Below, in pieces: positions 33,034 through 43,600 of a stretch of DNA of 64,000 nucleotides. Position 1 is the stretch's first letter. Each line of letters starts with the position of its first letter. The DNA is from Tubulanus polymorphus (taxonomy: Eukaryota; Nemertea; Palaeonemertea; Tubulaniformes; Tubulanidae): contig NC_134032.1 of the NCBI RefSeq assembly GCF_964204645.1, forward strand, positions 6,941,175 through 7,005,174, read 5' to 3'. A model generated the notes under the pieces. It had not been told where the DNA came from, made no database searches, and was given only the letters and a program-made list of their open reading frames with translations. The translations under genes and the position numbers were made by a program.

Positions 33034-34473
33034 ATGGATGTAGAAGGTGTAGAAGATATTGGAATGGATCCTTTTGATGAACCTGGTATAACTGATGAAC
33101 AACCACCTGATTTTGATGAAACAAGTTTTAATGATGGTAATGAAACAGCATATAATTCTAATTTAACTACACCCCAATTTATTGACAAAGCACGTTCAAA
33201 GATAAGTATTGAAAATGAAGTACCAGAAATAACAGAAAAAGAATACAATTATAATGAAATTATTCATGATTTTAAACCAATGTTAAAAAAATCTGGTTTC
33301 AATATATCAAATAAAGGTATGGATCATTTAGTAGAAGATTTGAAATATTTAAATGGTGAATATTATTGGAAATTGAAAGGTGACTATTATTTTAAGATTT
33401 CAAATCTTAAAAGTAGTGATAAAATAATAACACAATCAACTTTTAATTTATTAGAACAATCTAGAATTAAGAAAATCAATAATGATGTTATAACTGATGT
33501 TACAGAAAAAGAAAGATCTGATAATTTAAAAGAATTTAAACAAAGAAATGCTAAATTTTTTAAGATAATTAATGAAAATTTAGAAACAGAAACAACTTCT
33601 GAACAGAATATAATTTCCAAAACTAGTAAACTTAAATCAAATAAAGTTCCAATTGAAAAACTTTTACCGAATGGATTAATTGATGCAACAGATCAAGAAT
33701 TAGAAGATTTAGATATATTTTCTGATAAAGCAATTAGAGAAATTATTAGTATAAGACTTGCATCTAATAAAATTGCGCATGATAAAAGTATAAGAGATTT
33801 TAAAATTAGAACTTTAGAAAAAGAATTAACTGATAAAAATAAAGAAATAGAACAATTAAAGTCTGATTTAGATCATCAAGCAATTGATGAAATAGAATAT
33901 AGGCAAAAAGAGTTACGTTTAGAAAAAGAAAAAGATGATTTAGAATATAACATAGAATTACAAAAAGAAGAAATTAAATTATTGTTAAAATCATATGATT
34001 ATAATATTAATAGATTAAAAGTTATTTTTAAAGATTTGTTGATTAAACCAAATTCTGAAATATCATTAAAAGATAGAATAAAGTTATTATTTAAATTAGA
34101 AGGAATAACAATTCTTTCAATTCTAACAGCTGTAACTATGTTATTTACAACAATAGGTTTAGCTATATCAAATTCACTGAAATCTACTCCTACTCCAAAT
34201 AAACCAGATAAACCTCCAGGCAATAATTCTATACAAGATAAAGTTAAGGATGGTTTAAAGAAATTAGCAAAATATTTATGGGAACTATCTAAAAAATCTG
34301 CTGCAGCATTGCCAGGAGTTATTGCATCAATTGTTGGTTTTATATTGAAATCTGCAGGTAATATTCTTAACTTTGCTGCTGAACATATAATTTTATTTTT
34401 AATCACAGTTGTAAGTGCTATTATTTTCGGGTTAGTAAATATGATATCAAAAAGATATCAAGAAAAAAAATAA
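33034..34473 (+). CDS. Acidic coiled-coil membrane protein
   Basis: 479 codons: an acidic N-terminus (DVEGVEDIGMDPFDEPG), a YLNGEYYWKL region, a long coiled coil at about residues 255-345 (LEKELTDKNKEIEQLKSDLD), then two to three hydrophobic helices separated by a Pro-rich linker (TPTPNKPDKPPGNN). The C-terminal block with AAALPGVIASIVGFILKSAG is a recognisable Polinton feature. It is likely anchored in the virion membrane. Preceded by TAATTTTTTTATTATATAAATG. The element-2 homologue (58962-60551) matches closely only in the C-terminal half. Confidence 0.7.
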   Translation: MDVEGVEDIGMDPFDEPGITDEQPPDFDETSFNDGNETAYNSNLTTPQFIDKARSKISIENEVPEITEKEYNYNEIIHDFKPMLKKSGFNISNKGMDHLVEDLKYLNGEYYWKLKGDYYFKISNLKSSDKIITQSTFNLLEQSRIKKINNDVITDVTEKERSDNLKEFKQRNAKFFKIINENLETETTSEQNIISKTSKLKSNKVPIEKLLPNGLIDATDQELEDLDIFSDKAIREIISIRLASNKIAHDKSIRDFKIRTLEKELTDKNKEIEQLKSDLDHQAIDEIEYRQKELRLEKEKDDLEYNIELQKEEIKLLLKSYDYNINRLKVIFKDLLIKPNSEISLKDRIKLLFKLEGITILSILTAVTMLFTTIGLAISNSLKSTPTPNKPDKPPGNNSIQDKVKDGLKKLAKYLWELSKKSAAALPGVIASIVGFILKSAGNILNFAAEHIILFLITVVSAIIFGLVNMISKRYQEKK

Positions 34474-34507
34474 TAAAAAATAAATAATTAATTTTTTTGT
34501 TTAATAA

Positions 34508-35755
34508 ATGAGTGGGAGTTATAGAAGTCCTTCAAAGATTTCTAGAATATCTAATGCTATTAAAGCAGAAAGATCACATCATATAATTACTCATAACCCT
34601 TCAAATATTAATCCCGATGAAACTTTATATGTTAGAATCCCTCGATTAACACAAAATACTTTTTATGTTCCAAATAGTATTTATTTATCAGCTGATATAA
34701 AAGTAACTGGCCATGATAACAATTATGTTGTTGATAATGTTGGAAGATATTTGATTAAAAAATTAACTATAAAGATTGGTCCGGAAACAGTTTTCTCATT
34801 AGATGATTATAATTTATTTATGTATTATAAAGATTTATGGTTAACTAAAGAAAATAGAAATAATATGATATTTCAAGGCATCCAATCGGAAAACCATAAT
34901 AAATTAAGATCTGAAGCCAATAATGCAGTAGTAACTCGTGCCACAGATAATTTGATTAAAAAGATTTATGGAAGCAAATATAAAATTCCATTAGACTTTG
35001 AATTGATAAATAATAATGCACCTTTATATAAATACGCAATTCAAGAAGATATTATATTTGAGATAACATTTGCTCCTGTAAATGAAATTGTATTATCTAG
35101 CGTTGTTAAAGATATGGGTTATAAATTATCGAATATATGTTTAGAATATAACACAGTAACTAATGAAAATATTGCTAGCACAATTCAAACTCAATACAAT
35201 CAAGGATCTTCATTATTATATGATTATATTGATAAATTTAAAACTGTAACTATTAATGCAAATGATGAAATAATTAATGAGAATATTAACTTTCCTAGAA
35301 GATCTATTAAAGGTATATTAATATTTTTTACTATTGCAACATATTCTAATGGCGCAATAAATGTTGATAATTATTATAATCCTGAAATAACAAAAGTAGA
35401 AATAACTATCGAAGGAATAGCAAATAAAATATTTTGCCAAGGAATGAGAATGATAAACCAATGGCCAGAAATTAGAAAACATTTTATGAATGAAAAAGTA
35501 AAATCATTTGAAAATTGTAACATTAATCAAATTGATTATTATACCGGTAATAAATATGCATTATGGTTAGATTTTAGAACAACAGAGGATAATTCATTAC
35601 ATGGTTCTGGGAAAAAACTACAAAATACAAAAGATGGAATACAATTATTCATGAAAAAGAAAAAAGGAAGCTTAAATTTTAAAATGCATATTTATATTAT
35701 ATCTGACGCACAATTAAATATTGTAAATTCTCAATTAGATAGTATTCAATATTAG
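34508..35755 (+). CDS. Major capsid protein, double jelly-roll
   Basis: A 415-codon hexon-like major capsid protein of the Polinton/adintovirus lineage, expected to trimerise into pseudohexameric capsomers. Family marks: an N-terminus with HHIITHNPSNINPDETLYVR, then VGRYLIKKLTIKIGPETVFS, PLDFELINNNAPLYKYA in the first barrel, and KYALWLDFRTTEDNSLHGSG with a C-terminal KMHIYIISDAQLN in the second. It is intact and the same length as the copy at 57642-58889, with only scattered substitutions. Start is AATAAATG after TTAATTTTTTTG, a strong example of the shared upstream motif. Confidence 0.85.
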   Translation: MSGSYRSPSKISRISNAIKAERSHHIITHNPSNINPDETLYVRIPRLTQNTFYVPNSIYLSADIKVTGHDNNYVVDNVGRYLIKKLTIKIGPETVFSLDDYNLFMYYKDLWLTKENRNNMIFQGIQSENHNKLRSEANNAVVTRATDNLIKKIYGSKYKIPLDFELINNNAPLYKYAIQEDIIFEITFAPVNEIVLSSVVKDMGYKLSNICLEYNTVTNENIASTIQTQYNQGSSLLYDYIDKFKTVTINANDEIINENINFPRRSIKGILIFFTIATYSNGAINVDNYYNPEITKVEITIEGIANKIFCQGMRMINQWPEIRKHFMNEKVKSFENCNINQIDYYTGNKYALWLDFRTTEDNSLHGSGKKLQNTKDGIQLFMKKKKGSLNFKMHIYIISDAQLNIVNSQLDSIQY

Positions 35756-35785
35756 AAATATAAAGTTAAAATTAAGGATATATAA

Positions 35786-36913
35786 ATGAGTGGTAAAAAA
35801 ACTCCTAATACTAAAGAACAATATTTAAGAAATTTATATTACAACCCTGAGAGTTCGGTTGCTTATTCTTCTACTAAAAATATATGGCGTAAAGTAAAAC
35901 AAGATAAATTAGATAAGATAATCCCACAAAATTTAGTTAAATATAAAGATATAAATGAATTTATGTTAGAACAACCAACGTATACAACACATAAAAAAAT
36001 TGTTAGAAAATATAAAACTCGTAAAACTATGGTAAGTTATGTAGATCAACAGTGGCAAGGAGATTTAATTGATATGAAAAATGTTAAGAAAGATAATGAT
36101 GATTATTGGTGGTTATTGAATATAATTGATATTTTTAGTCGTTATGTATGGAGTTTCCCACTTTATAGAAAAGATGCTGTACAAACATCAAATGTTTTAA
36201 GAAAATTTCTTTCAGGTGGTAAACTAAAACCAGAAAAAATTCAATTTGATGATGGAAAAGAATTTGATAATTCATTAGTTCATGGACTTTTAGATTTTCA
36301 TAATATTAAATATTTTTCGACAAAATCGGATAAAAAAGCAGCAGTTGTTGAACGATTTAATAGAACATTGAGAACAAGAATGTCAAAATATTTCACAGCA
36401 AATAATACTTATAAATGGATTGATGTTTTACCAAAATTTATAGAAGGATATAATAATTCTTATCATTCTTCTATTGGAATGAAACCTATTGATGCTAGAA
36501 AACCTGAAAATGCTGAAATTGTTTGGAATAATTTATATGGAGCATTTCTTGTTGATGATTTTGGTGAACCTAAATTTAAAGTTGGTCAAAATGTTAGAAT
36601 TTCTAAGTATAAAAAGATATTTGACAAAGGATACGATCGAAATTTTACTAGAGAAATATACAAAATAAAAAAGGTAATAACAACAAAACCATATGTCTAT
36701 AAATTAGAAGATTTAGATGGTGAAGAAGTTGATGGCTACTTTTACGAAGAAGAATTAAGTTTAACTACTGAAAATCTAGAACAAGAATATAAAATTGAAA
36801 AAGTACTAAAAACAAAAACTGTTAAAAGAAAAAAATATTCTTTAGTGAAATGGGTTGGATGGCCAGATAAATTCAATGAATGGATATTATCAAGTAAAAT
36901 TAAAAATATATAA
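35786..36913 (+). CDS. int: Retroviral-type integrase with chromodomain
   Basis: A 375-codon rve-superfamily integrase that joins element ends to host DNA and creates the 6-bp duplication. The N-terminal domain (YLRNLYYNPESSVAYS, QPTYTTHKKIVRKYK) is typical of Polintons. Catalytic residues fit Asp93 (QWQGDLIDM), Asp155 (IQFDDGKEF) and Glu189 (AVVERFNRT). The C-terminal chromodomain (about residues 325-375: YKIEKVLKTK, LVKWVGWPDKFNEWIL) may guide integration to chromatin marks. It appears intact. Start TATAAATG. Its stop TAA overlaps the TAAATG of the ATPase gene. Confidence 0.92.
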   Translation: MSGKKTPNTKEQYLRNLYYNPESSVAYSSTKNIWRKVKQDKLDKIIPQNLVKYKDINEFMLEQPTYTTHKKIVRKYKTRKTMVSYVDQQWQGDLIDMKNVKKDNDDYWWLLNIIDIFSRYVWSFPLYRKDAVQTSNVLRKFLSGGKLKPEKIQFDDGKEFDNSLVHGLLDFHNIKYFSTKSDKKAAVVERFNRTLRTRMSKYFTANNTYKWIDVLPKFIEGYNNSYHSSIGMKPIDARKPENAEIVWNNLYGAFLVDDFGEPKFKVGQNVRISKYKKIFDKGYDRNFTREIYKIKKVITTKPYVYKLEDLDGEEVDGYFYEEELSLTTENLEQEYKIEKVLKTKTVKRKKYSLVKWVGWPDKFNEWILSSKIKNI

Positions 36914-37518
36914 ATGAATAAGGAATTATTTATATTTGAGCCTCATAATATGTTAATTTCTGGTGTAACAAATTGTGGAAAAACTTATTTTATATTAAAT
37001 TTATTAGAAACTGTTTATGAAAACTATTTTGATAATATAGTATTATTTTGTCCAACATATGAATTTAATCAAACTTATGATAGAAATATTACTAGAAATA
37101 ATAAATTTATTATATTAGATCCTAAAACAGTAAAAGAAAATTTAGATAATTGTATAAAAATAGCAATTGATATTTATAAAGGATCAAATACATTATTTAT
37201 CATAGATGATTGTGCAAATTTACATGATTCTAAAATTAGAGAAAGCGAGTTATGTTATTTAGCTTTCTCTGGAAGACATTTTGGGATAACAACTTGGGTT
37301 TTAAATCAAAAATATAATTCAATTGTTAAAGATTTTAGAGAAAACATTAGATTTCTAGTTTTATTCTACAATATAGAAAATCGATGAAAAATGCACTTGA
37401 GGAAAATGATATTATTCCATATGATTTACATAATGAATATATGGATAAGTTGAAAAATATTAAAAGATCAAAATTACTATTTAGATTACAACACCCATTT
37501 AAATATGAATTTATTTAA
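36914..37518 (+). pseudogene. A32-like packaging ATPase, 3' frameshift
   Basis: FtsK/HerA-superfamily ATPase of the A32 type, which pumps DNA into the capsid. Walker A is GVTNCGKT (17-24), Walker B FIIDD (95-99), followed by CANLHDSKIRESELCYLAF and GRHFGITTWVLNQKYN. The intact frame ends at 37387, where four bases are missing relative to the element-2 copy. The C-terminal 45 codons continue in another frame to TAA at 37516-37518. All catalytic motifs precede the break. Its TAAATG start shares bases with the integrase stop codon. Confidence 0.85.
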
Positions 37519-37798
37519 ATTCAACTAGCTTGTTAATCTAATTGAATTCTAGTTGAATTCTAGTTATTGGTAGTTGTAACAAAAATCAAATAGATTTAAC
37601 AATATTTTAACTAGCTTGTTAATCTAGTTTAATTCTAGTTATATTCTAGTTGAATTCTAGTTGTTAGTAGTTGAAACAAAAATCAACTAGATTTAACAAG
37701 AAATAAACAAAAAACAACAATATTTCAACTAGCTTGTTAATCAATTTGAATTCTAGTTACATTCTAGTTAAATTCTAGTTGCAACATCACACAATTAA
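37519..37798. repeat. Intergenic AACTAGCTTGTTAATC / TTCTAGTT repeats
   Basis: Three imperfect units of about 100 bp begin AACTAGCTTGTTAATC (about 37523, 37609, 37726), and each carries several GAATTCTAGTT motifs. A diverged version (AACTAGCTAGTCAATTC, AACTAACCTAGTCAATT) lies at 53670-53815, upstream of the same downstream gene in element 2. Conservation of position suggests a cis element (origin, enhancer or packaging signal), but that is an inference. Confidence 0.7.
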
Positions 37799-37814
37799 TT
37801 TTTTTGTTATATAA

Positions 37815-38352
37815 ATGGGAGGTGAAAAGAAAATAAAATCTAAAAATGGTGATGTTCCAATTGAAAAAACTTTAGATGATTTAGGAATAACAGAAACAAA
37901 ATTAACTCCAGATGATGGTGCTTTAAATATTGTTACAACAAATAATAATTATGAATATTATCTTTATTGTAAACATCAATTAGAAATATTAATAGCATCT
38001 GGAAAATGTAAAAATTTTATCGGTAAAAATTTAACTTATAATGAATTAGACACAATGAAATCAGATGAAATTATTAGATTATTTAAGATTTATGAAGCCG
38101 CGAGAACAGCTAAAATCAATGACGCGATATCAGAAAATGTAGTAAAAGGTTATAGTAAATTATGTAATTATATACTACCAATTGAAGATGAAAATAGATT
38201 ATATTCCGAATTAAAAAATGATTATTTAGTTATGACTGAATTAAATAAGTGGATTGGATATTTATCATTCAATTAGGTGGATTTATGACATTATTATCAA
38301 CCGGGGTTATAACATTTTCAAATATTGAAAGTAAAAATATTTCTATAATAAA
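37815..38352 (+). pseudogene. Conserved Polinton protein (EKTLDDLGI family), frameshifted
   Basis: The 153-codon main frame (37815-38276) has EKTLDDLGI near the N-terminus, then YEYYLYCKHQLEILIASGK and YSELKNDYLVMTELNKWIGY. A one-base frameshift near 38270 separates it from a hydrophobic tail (MTLLSTGVITFSNI) that is in frame in the element-2 homologue at 53876-54478. It is a mostly helical protein with a membrane-anchored C-terminus; the function is unknown. Preceded by TTAATTTTTTTGTTATATAAATG. Confidence 0.65.
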
Positions 38353-38723
38353 TGAGCGAAGTGAAAGAAGTGAAGGAATTAACTGTGAAGAAAAAACCGA
38401 GAACTCAGAAACAAATTGAATGGTCTCGACAATTAGGAATTAAATCACAAGAATATAAAAAAGCTGTAAAAGAAAAAATAAGTAATAAAAATGTTAATAA
38501 AAATGGTGAAAATATTGTTATTTCTACTCCTTCTGATAGTAGAATATTTGATAAATATCTATATTTTACAGTTGGATTTGTAATTGTATTCATTTTGATT
38601 GGGTGTAATTGGTATAAGAAATCAAATAAAATTCATGATAGTAATAATTCTGAAACAACTGCTATCAAAAATGAAAATACTTCTGAAATTCCAAAATTGA
38701 TAAAAATATTTTTTTTAAATTAA
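38352..38723 (+). CDS. Small basic protein with one TM helix
   Basis: 123 codons: a basic N-terminus with TQKQIEWSRQLGIKSQEYKK, a TM helix (YLYFTVGFVIVFILIGCNWY) at about residues 75-95, and a polar tail. The homologue in element 2 is at 54471-54869 (SEKQIKWARELGKRSSELKK). The arrangement recalls basic, membrane-tethered core proteins of related viruses, but no function is established. Start AATAAATGAG. Confidence 0.6.
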   Translation: MSEVKEVKELTVKKKPRTQKQIEWSRQLGIKSQEYKKAVKEKISNKNVNKNGENIVISTPSDSRIFDKYLYFTVGFVIVFILIGCNWYKKSNKIHDSNNSETTAIKNENTSEIPKLIKIFFLN

Positions 38724-38830
38724 TTGAATATCTCACTACTTTTGTCTATCTATGTGGAGCAATTAAATTGTCCAGATAAGTCATTTCGGATTCTAGATAT
38801 TCATTATTTCTATTAATTTATTTTTTTTAA
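38724..38830. promoter_or_regulatory. Conserved noncoding segment, shared inverted with element 2
   Basis: About 80 bases (ATATCTCACTACTTTTGTCT to GATAAGTCATTTCGGAT) match 53560-53635 in reverse complement. Neither copy is coding. Since it separates divergent gene blocks near one end in both elements, a replication or regulatory role is possible. Confidence 0.5.
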
Positions 38831-38833
38831 AAT

Positions 38834-39160
38834 TTAATCAACAATTTCTAAATCATGATGACCGTCTTCATTTTTCCCATGATATATTATTTTAAATCCT
38901 ACTAAATCTTTCAATTCCTCCGTACTCAATGAAACCCATTTATCGGGTAAAAACACTTTAAATTCTCGCGATGTACTAACATTACAGTAGCTTAAATTAG
39001 CTAATACTTTCTCTCCATATTTAGTTTTTATCTTTTCTAATTTCAATATTTTATGTTCAATTTCTTTTGTAACATCAACTAACTTTTTTATTTCAAATTG
39101 TTTTTTTGCTGGTTTTATTCTGTTATTTATTGTTGCTAAGAATGCTTTTCTATCTCCCAT
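38834..39160 (-). CDS. Putative ssDNA-binding (OB-fold) protein
   Basis: 108 codons on the minus strand at the right end of element 1, starting TAATAAATGG directly inside the TIR. It contains KILKLEKIKTKYGEKVLANL and VFLPDKWVSLSTEELKDL, a KTKYGE plus FLP-Y/W pattern that recurs in small proteins carried by many animal transposons. These look like replication-type OB-fold ssDNA-binding proteins. It would assist the protein-primed replication of PolB. Intact. The function is inferred from pattern, not shown. Confidence 0.5.
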   Translation of the reverse strand: MGDRKAFLATINNRIKPAKKQFEIKKLVDVTKEIEHKILKLEKIKTKYGEKVLANLSYCNVSTSREFKVFLPDKWVSLSTEELKDLVGFKIIYHGKNEDGHHDLEIVD

Positions 39161-39276
39161 TTATTAGGAAAAAAAATTACTTGTGGTGATGAGTGTTAGG
39201 AAAAAAATTACTTGTGGTGATGAGTGGTGTCTCGTCCTCTCGTCCTCTGGTATGAAAACGCCATCTTCTAATTACT
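39161..39276 (-). repeat. Right terminal inverted repeat, element 1
   Basis: Inverted partner of 25456-25571, ending CTAATTACT at 39276. It holds two copies of the CTTGTGGTGATGAGTG motif and supplies the upstream sequence of the minus-strand OB-fold-like gene. Confidence 0.93.
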
Positions 39277-39282
39277 TATGTT
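39277..39282 (+). repeat. Target-site duplication TATGTT, right
   Basis: Second copy of the 6-bp duplication. It is followed by ATTTGTCAGGACATTAAAC, the continuation of the interrupted LINE fragment. Confidence 0.92.
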
Positions 39283-39560
39283 ATTTGTCAGGACATTAAA
39301 CAGAAGACAACTTAGGATAGACCTTGCGTGACTCCACTAGTCCGACTTATTCCAAGATGAGGCGTTCCGTTGATTTCGGTTACAAGTTTCCGTTCAGAGA
39401 TAACTGCTGAGCCATTTGGGCGACTTATCATTGATACTGTTTCCTTAATAGCCTGTTTAGTAATGGCTGATGTTGTGCCTTATCAAATGCTTCGTCGAAA
39501 TCCACCGTTGAACAGGATTCTAAGACTGTGCAGAAAACCCGTTATCGCTGCTTTGCAGCT
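39283..39560 (-). pseudogene. LINE RT fragment, part distal to the Polinton insertion
   Basis: Continuation of the RVT_1 fragment split by element 1. It matches 20915-21195 and 46210-46480. The proximal part is at 25390-25455. Confidence 0.7.
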
Positions 39561-40604
39561 ATATTTATTATTATTTTCTTCCACACTATTTTTACCAAAA
39601 GAACATAGGCTTTGTTACATTACCGCTGTTTCATATACAATCCATTTAATATCGTTCAGCTCACTGAGATCTACAAATAGCCCGCGTGTTTTTTCACGAA
39701 TCATCGTTACAAAAGCGCTGTCGGGCCGTAAACATCGAAAATTTAACCCCATTTAATGGGGCGACATGTTTTTCGAGTCGTCATCCCGAAATCAACCCGT
39801 AGGCCGACTGTCACTTCGATTATCAATTCAAGTATAAATGAACTAATTTATTGCCGCAGACTTCACATTCAGTCGCGGTCTTCAAACAGTGATTTTAACA
39901 ATAGCCCATTTTCCTCATCAAATCATATTACCGATACACTGGAAATTTACTACTTTAGATTTTAAAAGCACTGTCGAGCCGTAAACATCGACGAATCGAC
40001 GTGTGTTACTACATCGTCGTTCCGGGGATCAGCTGCGAGTTTCTCCTCACCATGAGAATCAAATCGAGTACAAATTAATTTATAACTACCAGTGATTTGG
40101 CTGCGGGCGTCAAGCAGTTAGTTTAGCAATACCTATTTTTCTTTACCAAATTAACCGTGTATTTACTAAGATAAATCATAAGTGTAACGGGGAGTCGTAG
40201 GCCTAAACTAAACAAGAGATATAACGGAGAAAAGCTGTTATGTCGACGAGGTATCAAAATAAAGAAATATATTACTTTATTCGGCCGCGGGCTTCAACCT
40301 CTATATCAATACCATCAATACTCTGTATTTCCTACAGTACATACCGATCATTGTCAAATCCACAAGGTATTTACTAAATACAAGTATACAACACACTCCT
40401 ATCCGTAGGCTGGACTCACACTTGACATTCGGAGTAAGCGTTCGCTGCGGAGGAAAGGAGATCGTTCGCTGTGTCGCTTGAAGTGTTTATCGAGTTTTAC
40501 GCGACCTTAAGGCTTAAGTATGGTGGCTGATACGATAAAAAACACGAATATGCAAATGAGGGCGACATTACGACAAAACGACAAAACTAAAATAACGCGA
40601 GAAA
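39561..40604 (+). repeat. Composite repeat, unit U copy 3
   Basis: More diverged copy of 17031-18334 and 21196-22519, with several deletions (for example in the CACGCCGAAGAG stretch near 40215). It leads into the largest 31-bp array. Confidence 0.75.
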
Positions 40605-43600
40605 ACAATGATTTTGATTTTGTCGCCCGCGACAATTCAATATTTTGGTTTTGTCGCCCACGAAAAATTCAATATTTTGGTTTTATCGCCCACGACAATT
40701 CATTACTTTGGTTTTATAGCCAGCGACAATTCATTATTTTGGTTTTGTCGCCCGCGACAATTCATTATTTTGGTTTTATATTTTTTTTTTGTTGCCCGCG
40801 ACAATTTTTTGTGTGGTTTTGTCGCCCGCGACAATTCAATATTTTGGTTTTATCGCCCGCAATAATTCATTATTTTGGTTTCATCGCCCGAGACAATTCA
40901 TTATTTTGGTTTTATCACCCGCGACAATTCATTATTTTGGTTTTGTCGCCCCGACAATTCTTTTTTGGTTTTGTCGCCCCGACAATTCTTTTTTGGTTTT
41001 GTCGCCCGCGACAATTCATTAGTTTGGTTTTGTCGCCCGCGACAGTTCAATATTTTGGTTTTATCGCCCGCAAAAATTCGTTACTTTGGTTTTATCTCCA
41101 GCAACAATTCATTATTTTGGTTTTGTCGCCCGCGACAATTCTACTTTTTGGTTTTGTCGCCCGAGACAATTCATTATTTTTTTTAAATATTTTTTTTTTA
41201 TCGTCCGCGACAATTTTTTTGGGTTTTGTCGCCCGCGAAAAATTCAATATTTTGGTTTTATCGCCTACGACAATTCATTACTTTGGTTTTATCGCCAGTG
41301 ACAATTCATTATTTTGGTTTTGTCGCCCGCAACAATCCTTCTTTTTAGTTTTGTCGCCCGCGACAATTCATTATTTTGGTTTTATATTTTGTTTTTGTCG
41401 CCCGCGACAATTTTTTTTTGGTTTTGTGGCCCGCGACAATTCAATATTTTGGTTTTATCGCCTGCAACAATTCAATATTTTGGTTTTATCGCCCGCGATA
41501 ATTCATTATTTTGGTTTTGTCGCCCGCGACAATTCATTATTTTGGTTTTGTCGCACGAGACAATTCATTATTTTGGTTTTATCGCCCGCAACAATTCATT
41601 ATGTTGGTTTTGTTGCCCGCGACAATTCATTATTTTGGTTTTGTCGCACGTGACAATTCAATATTTTGTTTTTCTCGCCCGCGACAATTCATTATTTTGG
41701 TTTTGTCGCCCGCGACAATTCACCATTTTGGTTTTGTCGCCCGCGACAATTCACCATTTTGGTTTTGTCGGCCGCGACAATTCATTATTTTGGTTTTATC
41801 GCCCGCGACAATTCATTATTTTGGTTTTATCACCCGCGACAATTCATTATTTTGGTTTTGTCGCCCCGACAATTCTTTTTTGGTTTTGTCGCCCGCGACA
41901 ATTCATTAGTTTGGTTTTGTCGCCCGCGACAATTCAATATTTTGGTTTTATCGCCCGAGACAATTCATTATTTTTTTTAAATATTTTGTTTTTATCGTTA
42001 CTTTGGTTTTATCTCCAGCAACAATTCATTATTTTGGTTTTGTCGCCCGCGACAATTCTACTTTTTGGTTTTGTCGCCCGAGACAATTCATTATTTTTTT
42101 TAAATATTTTGTTTTTATTATTACAATTCATTATTTTGGTTTTATATTTTGTTTTTGTCGCCCGCGACAATTTTTTTTTGGTTTTGTGGCCCGCGACAAT
42201 TCAATATTTTGGTTTTATCGCCTGCAACAATTCAATATTTTGGTTTTATCGCCCGCGACAATTCATTATTTTGGTTTTGTCGCACGAGACAATTCATTAT
42301 TTTGGTTTTATCGCCCGCAACAATTCATTATGTTGGTTTTGTTGCCCGCGACAATTCATTATTTTGGTTTTGTCGCACGTGACAATTCAATATTTTGGTT
42401 TTGTCGCCCGAGACAATTCATTATTTTGGTTTTATCGCCCACGACAATTCATTACTTTGGTTTTATCGCCAGCGACAATTCATTATTTTGGTTTTATATT
42501 TTGTTTTTGTCGCCCGCGACAATTTTTTTTGTGGTTTTATCGCCCGCGACAATTCAATATTTTGTTTTTATCGTCCGCGACAATTCATTATTTTGGTTTT
42601 GTCGCCCGAGACAATTCATTATTTTGGTTTTATCGCCCGCGACAATTAATGATTTTGGTTTTGTCGCCCGCGACAATTCATTATTTTGGTTTTATCGCCC
42701 GCGACAATTCATTATTTTGGTTTTATCGCCCGCGACAATTCAATATTTTGGTTTTGTCGCCCGCGATAATTCATTATTTTGGTTTTGTCGCCCGAGACAA
42801 TTCATTATTTTGGTTTTATCGCCCGCGACAATTCAATATTTTGGTTTTGTTGCCCGCGAAAAATTCAATATTTTGGTTTTATCGCCTACGACAATTCATT
42901 ACTTTGGTTTTATCGCCAGCGACAATTCATTATTTTGGTTTTATCGCCCACGACAATTCATTACTTTGGTTTTATCGCCAGCGACAATTCATTATTTTGG
43001 TTTTGTGGCCCGCGACAATTCAATATTTTGGTTTTATCGCCTGCAACAATTCAATATTTTGGTTTTATCGCCCGCGACAATTCATTATTTTGGTTTTGTC
43101 GCACGAGACAATTCATTATTTTGGTTTTATCACCCGCAACAATTCATTATGTTGGTTTTGTTGCCCGCGACAATTCATTATTTTGGTTTTGTCGCACGTG
43201 ACAATTCAATATTTTGTTTTTGTCGCCCGAGACAATTCATTATTTTGGTTTTATCGCCCACGACAATTCATTACTTTGGTTTTATCGCCAGCGACAATTC
43301 ATTATTTTGGTTTTATATTTTGTTTTTGTCGCCCGCGACAATTTTTTTTGTGGTTTTATCGCCCGCGACAATTCAATATTTTGTTTTTATCGTCCGCGAC
43401 AATTCATTATTTTGGTTTTGTCGCCCGAGACAATTCATTATTTTGGTTTTATCGCCCGCGACAATTAATTATTTTGGTTTTGTCGCCCGCGACAATTCAT
43501 TATTTTGGTTTTATCGCCCGCGACAATTCATTATTTTGGTTTTATCGCCCGCGACAATTCAATATTTTGGTTTTGTCGCCCGCGATAATTCATTATTTTG

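Larger units (their letters stand above)
25456..39276 (+). mobile_element. Polinton/Maverick element 1, complete 13.8 kb
   Basis: Boundaries are defined by terminal inverted repeats starting AG and ending CT, and by the TATGTT duplication. The gene set is the Polinton/adintovirus core: protein-primed PolB, retroviral-type integrase, A32-like ATPase, major capsid and penton, plus several membrane proteins. A virion protease of the adenoviral type is not found. The element sits inside a LINE RT fragment; the paralogous fragments at about 20915 and 46210 show the empty site (GTGTATGTCATTTG). Several genes are broken (PolB deletion; frameshifts in the VLTF3-like gene, the 30147 gene, the ATPase and the 37815 gene), so it is an endogenous, probably non-autonomous copy. 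Coding DNA is far more AT-rich than the host flanks. Confidence 0.95.

Noticed and set aside
33999-34406. Minus-strand ORF inside the coiled-coil gene, also seen at 58930-59433
   Set aside because: It is the antisense of a conserved membrane region and has no start motif; conservation of the sense protein explains it.
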